A DNA stretch of 64,000 nucleotides from Szabonella alba. GTDB taxonomy: Bacteria; Pseudomonadota; Alphaproteobacteria; Rhodobacterales; Rhodobacteraceae. Positions 16,243 through 25,306 of the stretch are shown in pieces (within the stretch, counting starts at the first letter, position 1; every line of letters begins with the position of its first letter). Both the position numbers and the translations under genes were made by a program. The DNA is taken from NCBI RefSeq assembly GCF_016765775.1, contig NZ_JAESVN010000004.1, positions 124,001-188,000 on the forward strand, written 5' to 3'. The notes under the pieces are model-generated. The model searched no databases. It was given only the letters and a program-made list of their open reading frames with translations, and was not told the origin of the DNA.

Positions 16243-18324
16243 GTGCCGGGCCGGAATGATCGCGACAAAGCCGCCGGGGATGTTCCCCGGCGGCTTTTCA
16301 TCTATTCGGCGGGCTTTCTGCGCGACAGGCGGCTGCGGCGCATCCTGACGCTTGCCGGGCATGAATTGCCGCTTGGCTGGCCCGGTCGCGGCGACGGGGT
16401 GCTGGTCTGGGGCCAAAGCCGCTATGCTGCGCGGGGGGAATGGGTGGCGCGGCGCAGCGGCGCGCCCTTGGTGCGGGCCGAGGATCCGTTCCTGCGGTCA
16501 ATCCGCCCTGGCCGGGCGGGCGATGCGCCGATCGGGCTGATGCTGGATCCGCTTGGCCTGCATTTCGATGCCAGCGCGCCATCCCGGATCGAGGCGATCC
16601 TGAACGCGCCGGGGCCGATGGATCCGGGTCTGATCGCGCGGGCCGAACAGGGCATTGCGCGGATGCGGGCGCTGGATTTGTCGAAATACAACAGCCATGA
16701 TCCGGGGATTGCCCCGCCCCCGGCCGATTATGTGCTGCTGGTCGATCAGTTGCGCGGTGATGCCTCGCTTTGCGGGGCGGGCGTGACCGAGTTCCGCGCC
16801 CTATTGCAACGCGCCCGCGATGAAAACCCCGGGCGGCGGATCCTGCTGAAACTGCATCCCGAAACGCTGGCCGGTCTGCGGCCGGGGCATTTCAGCCCGG
16901 CCGATGCCGGGCCGGATGTCGCGCTCCTGACCGATGCCCTGTCACCCTGGCGGCTTCTGGAGGGGGCATCGGCGGTTTATACACTCTCGTCGCAACTGGG
17001 ATTCGAGGCGGTTCTGGCCGGTCATTGCCCGGTGGTTGCAGGGCAGCCCTTCTATGCCGGATGGGGGTTGACGACCGATCTGACCCCGCTGCCCCGCCGC
17101 CGGGTCCGGCGCAGCAAGGCCGAAGTTTTTGCCGCCGCGATGCTGCTGGCGCCGCTTTGGTATGATCCCTGCCGCGACCGGCTTTGCGATTTTGAAACCG
17201 CCCTTGACCAGATCGAGGCCGAGGCCCGCGCCTTCCGCGAGGACCGCCATGGCCATGTCGCCCTTGGCATGCGGCTGTGGAAACGGGGGCGGTTGCAGGC
17301 GGTATTCGGGCGCGAAAAACCGCTGCGCTTTCAGGATGATCCCGCCGCCGCATTGGCCGAGGCCGAGCGGCGCGGCGCGGGTCTGCTGATCTGGGCGGGG
17401 AAAGAGCCGGAAGGGCTGGCAGCCCCCGGCGTCTTTGCCGGGACGATCCGGCGGGTGGAGGACGGGTTTTTGCGGTCGCGCGGGCTGGGGGCGGATCTGA
17501 TCCCGCCGCTCAGCCTTGTGACCGACGATCTGGGCATTTACTACGATCCCTCCCGCCCCAGCCGTCTGGAAAGCATGATCCGCGCCCCCTTGCCGCCCGG
17601 GGCCGAGGCGCGTGCGGAGGCATTGCTGGCGCGGATCCTTGCGGCGGGGCTGAGCAAATACAATCTGGACGGGACCGGCGCGATCCCCGGACTGGCGGCA
17701 GGCCCTTCCGCAGCAGACAGACCGCGCCGCATTCTTGTGCCGGGACAGGTCGAGGATGACGCGTCGATCCGCCTTGGCGCCGGAGAGGTGCGGCGCAATC
17801 TGGACCTGCTGCGCGCCGCACGGGCCGCCAATCCGGGCGCGGTGCTGATCTACAAACCGCATCCCGATGTCGAGGCCGGGCTGCGCCCCGGCGCGCTGAA
17901 CGGGGCAGATCTGGCCAGTCTGGCCGATCATGTCGCGCGCAAGGCTGATCCGGTGGCGCTAATCGGGCTGGTCGATGAGGTCTGGACGATGACCTCGCTG
18001 CTGGGGTTCGAGGCCCTGTTGCGCGGGCGGCGCGTCACCTGTTTCGGCGCGCCCTTCTATGCGGGATGGGGACTGACGCGCGATCTGGGTCCGGTGCCCG
18101 CCCGCCGTAACGGCCCGCCGGTGACACTGGCCGCGCTCGCCCATGCCGCGCTGATCGCCTATCCGCGCTATTTCGACCCGGTCAGCCGCCGCCCCTGCCC
18201 ACCCGAGGTGGTGCTGGACCGGCTGACCAGTGGCACAATCCCCGCCCCCGGCCCGGCGAACCGCCTGCTGGCCAAGTTGCAGGGCCGTTTCGCCAGCCAT
18301 GCCGCGCTTTGGCGGCGGGGATAA
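16243..18324 (+). CDS. kpsC: Capsule polysaccharide beta-Kdo transferase, KpsC family
   Basis: This 693-residue protein consists of two homologous halves, as in KpsC. Paired motifs are EDPFLRS/EDGFLRS, LSKYNSHD/LSKYNLDG, LGFEAVLAG/LGFEALLRG and PFYAGWGLTTD/PFYAGWGLTRD. KpsC carries two glycosyltransferase modules that build the poly-Kdo linker of group 2 capsules. The start is a GTG at 16243 with GAGG five bases upstream. It is the last gene of the capsule group here; the ABC exporter genes (kpsM, kpsT, kpsE) are not in the window. Confidence 0.92.
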   Translation: MPGRNDRDKAAGDVPRRLFIYSAGFLRDRRLRRILTLAGHELPLGWPGRGDGVLVWGQSRYAARGEWVARRSGAPLVRAEDPFLRSIRPGRAGDAPIGLMLDPLGLHFDASAPSRIEAILNAPGPMDPGLIARAEQGIARMRALDLSKYNSHDPGIAPPPADYVLLVDQLRGDASLCGAGVTEFRALLQRARDENPGRRILLKLHPETLAGLRPGHFSPADAGPDVALLTDALSPWRLLEGASAVYTLSSQLGFEAVLAGHCPVVAGQPFYAGWGLTTDLTPLPRRRVRRSKAEVFAAAMLLAPLWYDPCRDRLCDFETALDQIEAEARAFREDRHGHVALGMRLWKRGRLQAVFGREKPLRFQDDPAAALAEAERRGAGLLIWAGKEPEGLAAPGVFAGTIRRVEDGFLRSRGLGADLIPPLSLVTDDLGIYYDPSRPSRLESMIRAPLPPGAEARAEALLARILAAGLSKYNLDGTGAIPGLAAGPSAADRPRRILVPGQVEDDASIRLGAGEVRRNLDLLRAARAANPGAVLIYKPHPDVEAGLRPGALNGADLASLADHVARKADPVALIGLVDEVWTMTSLLGFEALLRGRRVTCFGAPFYAGWGLTRDLGPVPARRNGPPVTLAALAHAALIAYPRYFDPVSRRPCPPEVVLDRLTSGTIPAPGPANRLLAKLQGRFASHAALWRRG

Positions 18325-18381
18325 CGGCAGCCTATCGGGCCACTTTCCGGGCTGTTTCCAGTCCTTGTGCCAAAATTTCCG

Positions 18382-18461
18382 CGTGCTGGCGTTTTCACGT
18401 GCCGGGGTTTCTGCGTGCCGGGGTTTCTGCGCGCCGGGGTTGCTGCGTGCCGGGCTTTCTG
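18382..18461. repeat. Tandem repeat, five copies of a 16-bp unit
   Basis: Five head-to-tail copies of a unit close to CGTGCCGGGGTTTCTG are visible. Copies 2 and 3 are identical, copy 5 differs at one base, copy 4 at two and copy 1 at four. No gene is supported across it. It lies in the 337-base gap between kpsC and the converging MarR gene, where nothing else is recognisable. It is not a CRISPR array, because units are directly joined. Confidence 0.9.
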
Positions 18462-18661
18462 CCATCGCGCACCGCCCATCCCGCGCACCGGCTGTCGCCC
18501 GTCCTGCATTGCGCCCGTCCTTGATTTGGGTAGCCGGTGCTGCGCGCATTGTTCCCCGGTTCTGCGCAGTGCCATGCGCTGGACCTGCGGGACGGGTGCC
18601 CCCGGTCAAGCGCATCGCCCACACCCCCGAATGGCGGATCTTCCGGCAACCCTGCTCCGCA

Positions 18662-19159
18662 TCAGTAGATATAGCGGATCTGATCAGTCCAGTAGCGTTC
18701 CATGCGCTTAAGCGACTGATTGATATCCTCCATCCCCGCCGCATCAATGATGCCGCGCTTTTCGAAACCCTCGGTATGGCGCGAGAAAAGATCATTGAGC
18801 ACCACACGCACCCCCCGCCCCTTTTCAGTCAGCCGCACCCGGACCGAACGGCGGTCAATCTCGGACCGCTGATGGTGCATATAGCCCAGATCGACGAGTT
18901 TCTTGAGGTTGTAGCTGACATTGCTGCCCTGATAATAGCCGCGGGTCTTCAGCTCTCCGGCCGTTACCTCATTATCCCCGATATTGAACAGCAACAGCGC
19001 CTGCACCGGATTGATTTCCAGCAGTCCCAGACGCTCGAACTCATCCTTCACCACATCCAGCAGCAGGCGGTGCAACCGTTCCACCAGCGCAAGACTTTCC
19101 AGATAGCCCGCCATCAGCGCCCTTTGCGACCCGTCAAGCAGTTTTGTATGCACCGTCAT
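18662..19159 (-). CDS. MarR family winged-helix transcriptional regulator
   Basis: This 165-residue protein has the MarR fold: helices, then a winged HTH (VTAGELKTRGYYQGSNVSYN, LKKLVDLGYMHHQ) and the wing RSEIDRRSVRVRLTEKG. The first ATG of a tandem pair sits too close to GGAGAGG, so I use the second, at 19159. The GYYQGSNVSYNLKKL recognition helix is like that of LdtR-type alphaproteobacterial regulators, which control cell-wall genes, but this link is only by resemblance. Monocistronic; targets unknown. Confidence 0.88.
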   Translation of the reverse strand: MTVHTKLLDGSQRALMAGYLESLALVERLHRLLLDVVKDEFERLGLLEINPVQALLLFNIGDNEVTAGELKTRGYYQGSNVSYNLKKLVDLGYMHHQRSEIDRRSVRVRLTEKGRGVRVVLNDLFSRHTEGFEKRGIIDAAGMEDINQSLKRMERYWTDQIRYIY

Positions 19160-19297
19160 CATCCTCTCCGCCCCGGATACGATCAGGGGCAGAATCGGCA
19201 CAAAGCACAAACAAACCGTAAACTCGCGCCAGATTTGCGGCAAATCGCGGGAAATGCCGCCGGTCCAGGGCCTTACGCTGCGTGGCGGCACAAGATT

Positions 19298-19630
19298 TCA
19301 GCGCCGGCCGGGACCGTCGGGCCGGAGGGCACCCGGCCGCAGGCGGTCGCGGGCATCGCCCGCGATCCGTCCGATCAGCCCGGCATAATCGGCAGGCGGG
19401 GCCGCTTGCCCCAGAACCCAGGCCAGCAGATCCTGATCGTTCTCCCACAGCAACCGGTCGAAAAGGTCAAGCTCAGCCGCCGCCATGCTGCCCAGATGGG
19501 CCTGCGCCCAAGGGCCCAGAACAATGTCCATCTCCTTCATTCCGCGCCGTCCCGCGCGCATGGCCAGTCGTTTCAGCCGCGCACCCGGATCTTCGGCGCG
19601 ATCTTCTGCGGGACGTTCGGGCAGCATCAT
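19298..19630 (-). CDS. sdhE: FAD assembly factor SdhE (succinate dehydrogenase assembly factor 2)
   Basis: This 110-residue protein carries the hallmark RRGMKEMDIVLGPWA motif (residues 27-41) and the helical WENDQDLLAWVLG region of SdhE. It promotes covalent attachment of FAD to SdhA. Its ATG overlaps the stop of the upstream XRE regulator gene (ATGA), so the two are translationally coupled. The C-terminal 20 residues are Arg/Pro-rich and extend past the usual fold. Confidence 0.93.
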   Translation of the reverse strand: MMLPERPAEDRAEDPGARLKRLAMRAGRRGMKEMDIVLGPWAQAHLGSMAAAELDLFDRLLWENDQDLLAWVLGQAAPPADYAGLIGRIAGDARDRLRPGALRPDGPGRR

Positions 19631-20019
19631 ATGGTCTCACGCAGCATGGCGCGCAGCCGTTTTTCCAGATGCCCCATATCCGAGGCCAGCGCCATCATCT
19701 GCGCCCGCATACGGGCCAGTTCCCCAAGCGCCTCGGCGGCCCCTGCGCTGCTGGTGGCGGGCTGCGGCGGGCCGTCCAGCCCCTCCCCCTCACCGGTCAG
19801 CAGCCAGCGGATCGAGACATTCAGCATCCCCGCCAGCATCTGCAGTTTGTTGGCGCGCGGTTCCAGCGCATCATCCTCCCAGTCGCGCACGGTCTTGAGT
19901 TTCACCCCCAGACGGCGCGCAAAGTCTTCCTGACTGAGGCCCGCCGTCTCCCGCGCCCCCGCCACACGATCACCGAATGTTGCCGACTCGTTACTGTACC
20001 AGTTGTCCATCGCGGTCAT
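19627..20019 (-). CDS. XRE family transcriptional regulator
   Basis: This 130-residue protein has an N-terminal XRE/Cro helix-turn-helix: VAGARETAGLSQEDFARRLGV followed by KTVRDWEDDALEPRANKLQML. A hydrophobic stretch typical of HTH_3 proteins (LNVSIRWLLTG) comes next. The C-terminal 40 residues are a probable coiled coil (ALGELARMRAQMMALASDM). AGGAGAGG before 20019 fixes the start. It is coupled by ATGA to sdhE and divergent from aspartate aminotransferase, with about 115 bases between them that could hold its operator. Confidence 0.9.
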   Translation of the reverse strand: MTAMDNWYSNESATFGDRVAGARETAGLSQEDFARRLGVKLKTVRDWEDDALEPRANKLQMLAGMLNVSIRWLLTGEGEGLDGPPQPATSSAGAAEALGELARMRAQMMALASDMGHLEKRLRAMLRETI

Positions 20020-20074
20020 CTTGCCTCTCCTGTCATCCGATAACACTTGATCGGCCATGGCGGGCACCCTATGA

Positions 20075-21337
<1,263 letters not shown>

Positions 21338-21354
21338 CCCGAACCGGAGACCCG

Positions 21355-21723
21355 ATGCCTGCCGACAGGATCACCGCCAATCTGCCGTCGAGGGATTTCG
21401 ACCGCACAGAGGCGTTCTATGGCAGGCTCGGGTTCCTTCGCGCGTTCCGCAACGAGGGCTGGATGATCCTGCGGCGCGGGCCGCTGGAGATTGAATTCTT
21501 CCCGCATCCGCAGGTCGATCCTTTGGGCAGCTGGTTTTCGGCCTGTCTCCGGCTGGACGATATCGACAGCGCCCATGCAGAATGGGCCACCCTTGGCCTG
21601 CCGTCGGACCGCACGGCCACACCGCGGCTGACCGGTATTTTCAAACTGCCCGATGCCCCGCGCATGTTTGCGCTGGTGGATGAGGATGGCTCGCTTTTGC
21701 GGGTTCTGGACAACGGGGGCTGA
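21355..21723 (+). CDS. VOC family protein, bleomycin-resistance-like
   Basis: This 122-residue protein has the paired beta-alpha-beta-beta-beta modules of the vicinal oxygen chelate superfamily: ITANLPSRDFDRTEAFYGRLGF at the start, LEIEFFPHP in the middle and RMFALVDEDGSLLRVL at the end. It resembles the BLMA-type drug-binding subgroup rather than metal-dependent glyoxalase I. The true substrate is unknown. GGAG precedes the ATG; it is sandwiched between aspC and a conserved gene. Confidence 0.85.
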   Translation: MPADRITANLPSRDFDRTEAFYGRLGFLRAFRNEGWMILRRGPLEIEFFPHPQVDPLGSWFSACLRLDDIDSAHAEWATLGLPSDRTATPRLTGIFKLPDAPRMFALVDEDGSLLRVLDNGG

Positions 21724-21725
21724 TC

Positions 21726-22139
21726 ATGTCGGCAGACCTGCCCGATTATTTCTTCCGCGTGCGCGAAAACGGCGCCTTTGTCTTTCGGGTGGATACCGAG
21801 AATCGGCAGCGCCGGATCGAGATGGAGCAGATCGCCGCCGTCAATCTGCGCAATGGTGAGGTCAAGCCGCATGGCGACCGCAAGCTGACGGCGGATGATC
21901 AGGCCGAGATCGCGCGCTGGATGGCCGCGCGGAGTGAGCTTCTGGCCCGGCGTGAGGTGGATGACATCCTGCGCACGGTGGATCATCTGAACATGACCGC
22001 GCAATGGGTGCAGGCGCGGGCCACGGGTGAACAGCTTGATCAGGTGACCGACAGCCTGCTGCTGGCGATGCATGACCTGCGCACCGTGCTGGTGCGCAAG
22101 AAGGCCGACCGCCTGACGCGTGAGGGCGGTGGCGACTAG
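21726..22139 (+). CDS. Conserved hypothetical protein
   Basis: This 137-residue protein is not recognised by domain. The N-terminal third is beta-rich (YFFRVRENGAFVFRVDTENRQRRIEM) and resembles a small PH-like or barrel fold. The rest is helical and charged (EIARWMAARSELLARREVDDILRTVDHL). No signal peptide or membrane segment is present. It starts two bases after the VOC gene stop, so it is likely co-expressed with it. It reads like a steady host gene by codon use. Confidence 0.8.
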   Translation: MSADLPDYFFRVRENGAFVFRVDTENRQRRIEMEQIAAVNLRNGEVKPHGDRKLTADDQAEIARWMAARSELLARREVDDILRTVDHLNMTAQWVQARATGEQLDQVTDSLLLAMHDLRTVLVRKKADRLTREGGGD

Positions 22140-22360
22140 GTGGCGCAATCAGGCCGCGCAAGGCCCTGCCTATTTCACCGCATCAATGCGGCAAGCGTGC
22201 AAATTCCTTCGACATTCGTCACTCCCGCGCGCAGATTGTTCGACAATCCCGCCGCAAAGCCGCAGCCTGTTCCCTTTACGACACCGCCTGCCGCCCGCGC
22301 CGGTTGATCGGCGCCGCGAAAACGGGTCAGATGGGCCAACCCAAAGACAGAGGTCCGACC

Positions 22361-23638
22361 ATGCAGAACGCTGATATCGCCCGCCGCCGTGATGCGGCGA
22401 TTTCCCGCGGTGTGGGGATGATGACCCAGATCTATGCCGACCGTGCGCTGAATGCCGAGGTCTGGGATGTCGAGGGCAACCGCTATATCGACTTTGCCGC
22501 CGGGATCGCCGTGGTCAATACCGGCCATTGTCACCCCAAGGTCATGGCCGCCGTGACGGAACAGATGGGCCGTTTCACCCATACCTGCCATCAGGTCATG
22601 CCCTATGAGAATTACATCCGGCTGGCCGAACGGCTGAATGACAAGGTGCCGGGCGATTTCGCCAAGAAGACGATTTTCGTCACCACCGGGGCCGAGGCCT
22701 GCGAGAATGCAATCAAGATTGCCCGTATCGCGACAGGCCGCAATGCCGTCATCGCCTTTGGCGGCGGCTTTCATGGCCGGACCTTCATGGGGATGAGCCT
22801 GACCGGAAAGGTCGAACCCTACAAGAAGGGCTTCGGTGCGATGATGCCCGATGTGTTCCATGTGCCTTTCCCGATGGGGCCGCACGGAATTTCAACGGCG
22901 GATGCGATGAAAGGCATGGAAAAGCTGTTCAAGGCCGATCTTGACCCCGCCCGCGTCGCGGCGATCATCTTTGAACCGGTGCAGGGCGAAGGCGGTTTCT
23001 ACCCCGCCCCGGCCGATCTGATCCGCGCGATCCGCAAGATCTGTGATGACCATGGCATCGTGATGATCGCCGATGAGGTGCAGACCGGCTTTGCCCGCAC
23101 GGGCGCGCTGTTCGCGATGGAAGGCTACGGCGTCGCCGCCGATCTGACCACCATGGCCAAGGGGTTGGCGGGGGGCTTGCCGCTGGCCGCCGTGACGGGC
23201 CGCGCCGATCTGATGGATGCGGCCAATCCCGGTGGTCTTGGCGGCACCTATGCGGGCAATCCGCTGGGGATCGCCGCCGCCAATGCAGTTCTGGATGTGA
23301 TCGAGGAAGAGGATCTGTGCACCCGCGCCAATGAACTGGGATCGCGCCTGAAACAGAAACTGGAAGAGATCCGCGCCACCACGCCCGAGATCATAGACAT
23401 CCGCGGCCCCGGTTTCATGGTTGCCGTCGAATTTGCCGATCCGGGCACGAAAGCCCCCGATGCGGGCTTTACCGGACGGGTGCGGATGGAGGCGCAGAAG
23501 CGCGGACTGATCCTGCTGACCTGCGGCGTCTATGGCAATGTGGTGCGCTTTCTGGCCCCGATCACCATTCCCGAGGCGCATTTCACCGAGGCGCTTGGCA
23601 TTCTGGAACAGGCCGTCGCCGCCGCCCGTCAGGGCTAG
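22361..23638 (+). CDS. gabT: 4-aminobutyrate aminotransferase
   Basis: This 425-residue class III aminotransferase has the PLP Lys in TMAKGLAGG (Lys267), the cofactor Asp in MIADEVQTGFARTG (Asp238) and FGGGFHGRTF. It matches GabT, which converts 4-aminobutyrate and 2-oxoglutarate to succinate semialdehyde and glutamate. GAGG eight bases before 22361 decides the start; a frame 57 bases longer has no support. The partner gabD is not in the window. Close relatives (5-aminovalerate aminotransferase) cannot be excluded. Confidence 0.92.
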   Translation: MQNADIARRRDAAISRGVGMMTQIYADRALNAEVWDVEGNRYIDFAAGIAVVNTGHCHPKVMAAVTEQMGRFTHTCHQVMPYENYIRLAERLNDKVPGDFAKKTIFVTTGAEACENAIKIARIATGRNAVIAFGGGFHGRTFMGMSLTGKVEPYKKGFGAMMPDVFHVPFPMGPHGISTADAMKGMEKLFKADLDPARVAAIIFEPVQGEGGFYPAPADLIRAIRKICDDHGIVMIADEVQTGFARTGALFAMEGYGVAADLTTMAKGLAGGLPLAAVTGRADLMDAANPGGLGGTYAGNPLGIAAANAVLDVIEEEDLCTRANELGSRLKQKLEEIRATTPEIIDIRGPGFMVAVEFADPGTKAPDAGFTGRVRMEAQKRGLILLTCGVYGNVVRFLAPITIPEAHFTEALGILEQAVAAARQG

Positions 23639-23683
23639 GGCGGCGCTGGCGGCGAAAGGGACGCGACAGGACGGAAGGGGCCG

Positions 23684-24088
23684 ATGCTGCTATACACCAC
23701 CCTTGGCACCAATGACCTGCCGCGCGCAGTGGCCTTTTACGATCCGGTCTTTCAGGCGCTTGGCCATGCGCGCCTGCCGGACTGGACCGGTGGCTGGGCC
23801 GCATGGGGGCAGGATTACGATGCCGGGATCAGCTTCTGCCTCTGCCCGCCTTTCGACGGCCAGCCCGCAACGCCCGGCAATGGCACGATGATCGCCTTTC
23901 GCGCCCGCGATGCCGAGGAGGTGCGCCGCTTCCATGCGACGGGTCTGGCGCATGGCGGCACGGATGCGGGCGCGCCGGGTCTGCGGGAGGATTACGGGCC
24001 GCAATTCTATGTCGCCTATCTGCGCGACCCCGATGGCAACAAACTGGCGGCGGTCTTTCACCCCTATGATGCAGCATTGGATGGCTGA
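23684..24088 (+). CDS. VOC family protein (glyoxalase-like)
   Basis: This 134-residue protein has the glyoxalase/bleomycin resistance fold: LGTNDLPRAVAFYDPVF at the N-terminus, GTMIAFRARDAEEVRRFH at the centre and YLRDPDGNKLAAVFH at the end, the last being the common VOC signature. Possible metal ligands are a His near residue 90 and a C-terminal His. Substrate unknown. It follows gabT by 45 bases and may be read through from it. Confidence 0.87.
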   Translation: MLLYTTLGTNDLPRAVAFYDPVFQALGHARLPDWTGGWAAWGQDYDAGISFCLCPPFDGQPATPGNGTMIAFRARDAEEVRRFHATGLAHGGTDAGAPGLREDYGPQFYVAYLRDPDGNKLAAVFHPYDAALDG

Positions 24089-24199
24089 GGGGTAGCACGC
24101 CAGGCGCTTTGAACGGATCGTGGGTCGCCGTGCGGAGGCTTTTGACGGTGTGGCATATGCCTACTCCGTCCTAGGTTGGTGAGCGGGGTCCCAAGTTGG

Positions 24200-24205
24200 T
24201 ATAAA
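24200..24205 (+). promoter_or_regulatory. Possible -10 element of the low-GC orphan gene
   Basis: TATAAA lies here with TTGGTG 18 bases upstream (24176-24181). The gene start at 24278 is about 70 bases downstream. A perfect 10-bp palindrome GGCATATGCC occurs at 24152-24161 just upstream. The call rests on consensus match only. Confidence 0.4.
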
Positions 24206-24277
24206 GCCGTTTTTGCGTGCGTGAAAGCCCGCCGTTACCTGCTAAAGTGGCGCGACGCAAATGGCTTGAGGGATAAA

Positions 24278-24634
24278 ATGGGAGAGTTGGTTTCGATTGT
24301 AGGTGTGGCGATTCCAATGCTGACAATTGCTGGGTCCGCCTTGGCGTTCGTTTGGAAGTCATTCCGTGATGCAAAGGAAGATCGACGGAAACAATTTTTC
24401 GAGTTAATGACGCGAATCGACACACATGGCACAATTGCGGGAAAAATTGCAGCCGTGTATCATCTTCGATACTTTCCGGAGCACAAGGATTTTATCATTC
24501 GGTTCTGTGACACCCAGAAAGACAATATCAACGGTGACGCCGCTCGGCTCTTGGCAGAGGAAATGGAAAGTACACGCGACTATTTTCGCTCCTTTTTGGA
24601 CAATCCGCGCGCCAGACCCCGGCCCCGGTTCTGA
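24278..24634 (+). CDS. Small membrane-anchored hypothetical protein, low GC
   Basis: This 118-residue product has one N-terminal membrane segment (VSIVGVAIPMLTIAGSALAFVW). A cytoplasmic helical part follows, rich in charged residues (KSFRDAKEDRRKQFFELMTRID, then ARLLAEEMESTRDYFRSFL). GAGGG five bases before the ATG fixes the start. Base composition is clearly lower in GC than its neighbours, with codons such as ATT, AAT, GTA and ACA, which points to recent acquisition. I do not recognise the family. The layout resembles small membrane-anchored effectors of mobile or defence loci, but this is speculative. Confidence 0.7.
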   Translation: MGELVSIVGVAIPMLTIAGSALAFVWKSFRDAKEDRRKQFFELMTRIDTHGTIAGKIAAVYHLRYFPEHKDFIIRFCDTQKDNINGDAARLLAEEMESTRDYFRSFLDNPRARPRPRF

Positions 24635-24800
24635 CTCGGCCTCGGTGGCACGCCCGTTCTGAAGGCGCCCGGATGGGCGGTTTCACGCTTTGCCGCAGGC
24701 GAGTTCCCGCCACCTGAAAACCAAAAGAAAATTTTTCTGGAACGGAAATCGCTGCCCGTCCGTTAAAGGGATACACGCAACAAAGCGAGCGAGACATACC

Positions 24801-25061
24801 ATGAAAAAATTCATCCTGATGCTGCCCGTCCTTGGCCTTGGCCTTGCCGCCTGTGAGACCCCCGGCCAGAATGCCGCCGTGGGAGCGCTTGGCGGGGCGG
24901 CGGTCGGTGCTGCCGTATCTTCGGACAGCGACCGCACCCGGGGTGCGCTGATCGGCGCTGCTGCCGGTGTCGCGGCCTCCACCCTGATCGGACCGGCCCC
25001 GCAACAGGGCCAGTGCTATTATCGCAATTCGCGCGGTGAACGCTTCATCGCCGCCTGCTAA
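24801..25061 (+). CDS. Glycine-zipper lipoprotein
   Basis: This 86-residue protein has a lipoprotein signal (MLPVLGLGLAAC) with Cys as lipidation site. A glycine zipper of the YMGG type follows (VGALGGAAVGAAVSS and ALIGAAAGVAAS), and the C-terminus has two further cysteines. Such proteins sit in the envelope of alphaproteobacteria; their role is poorly known. It has its own strong terminator. Highly expressed small envelope protein is a reasonable inference. Confidence 0.85.
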   Translation: MKKFILMLPVLGLGLAACETPGQNAAVGALGGAAVGAAVSSDSDRTRGALIGAAAGVAASTLIGPAPQQGQCYYRNSRGERFIAAC

Positions 25062-25125
25062 GGCGACGTGCACCCTGCAAACGGGGCGCGAAACTGTTGA
25101 ATGCGGTGCCCTCTCGGGCCCGCGA

Positions 25126-25156
25126 AGAGGCGGCGCATGAAGCGCCGCCTCTTTTT
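25126..25156 (+). terminator. Rho-independent terminator after the glycine-zipper gene
   Basis: A perfect 11-bp stem AGAGGCGGCGC / GCGCCGCCTCT with a five-base loop is followed by TTTTT. It lies 65 bases after the stop codon. Confidence 0.95.
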
Positions 25157-25306
25157 CCATTGCGCCCCCTTGCCGGTTCCCCGCAGCTTGATATGCGCTG
25201 CGTGATACCAGCCGGAGGCCATATGCTTGGCTTCACGTCTGTTCAGGTCTAAAAGGCGCGAAAGACCCGTCTTTGCTTCGCCCTGCCCTGACCGGATAAG
25301 CCCGCA

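Noticed and set aside
18382-18461. Regular short repeats that could suggest a CRISPR array
   Set aside because: The 16-bp units are directly joined with no unique spacers, and there are no cas genes nearby. It is a simple tandem repeat.
21355-24088. Antibiotic (bleomycin) resistance genes
   Set aside because: The two VOC-fold proteins only share the general fold; no drug-specific residues can be identified and the context is ordinary metabolism.
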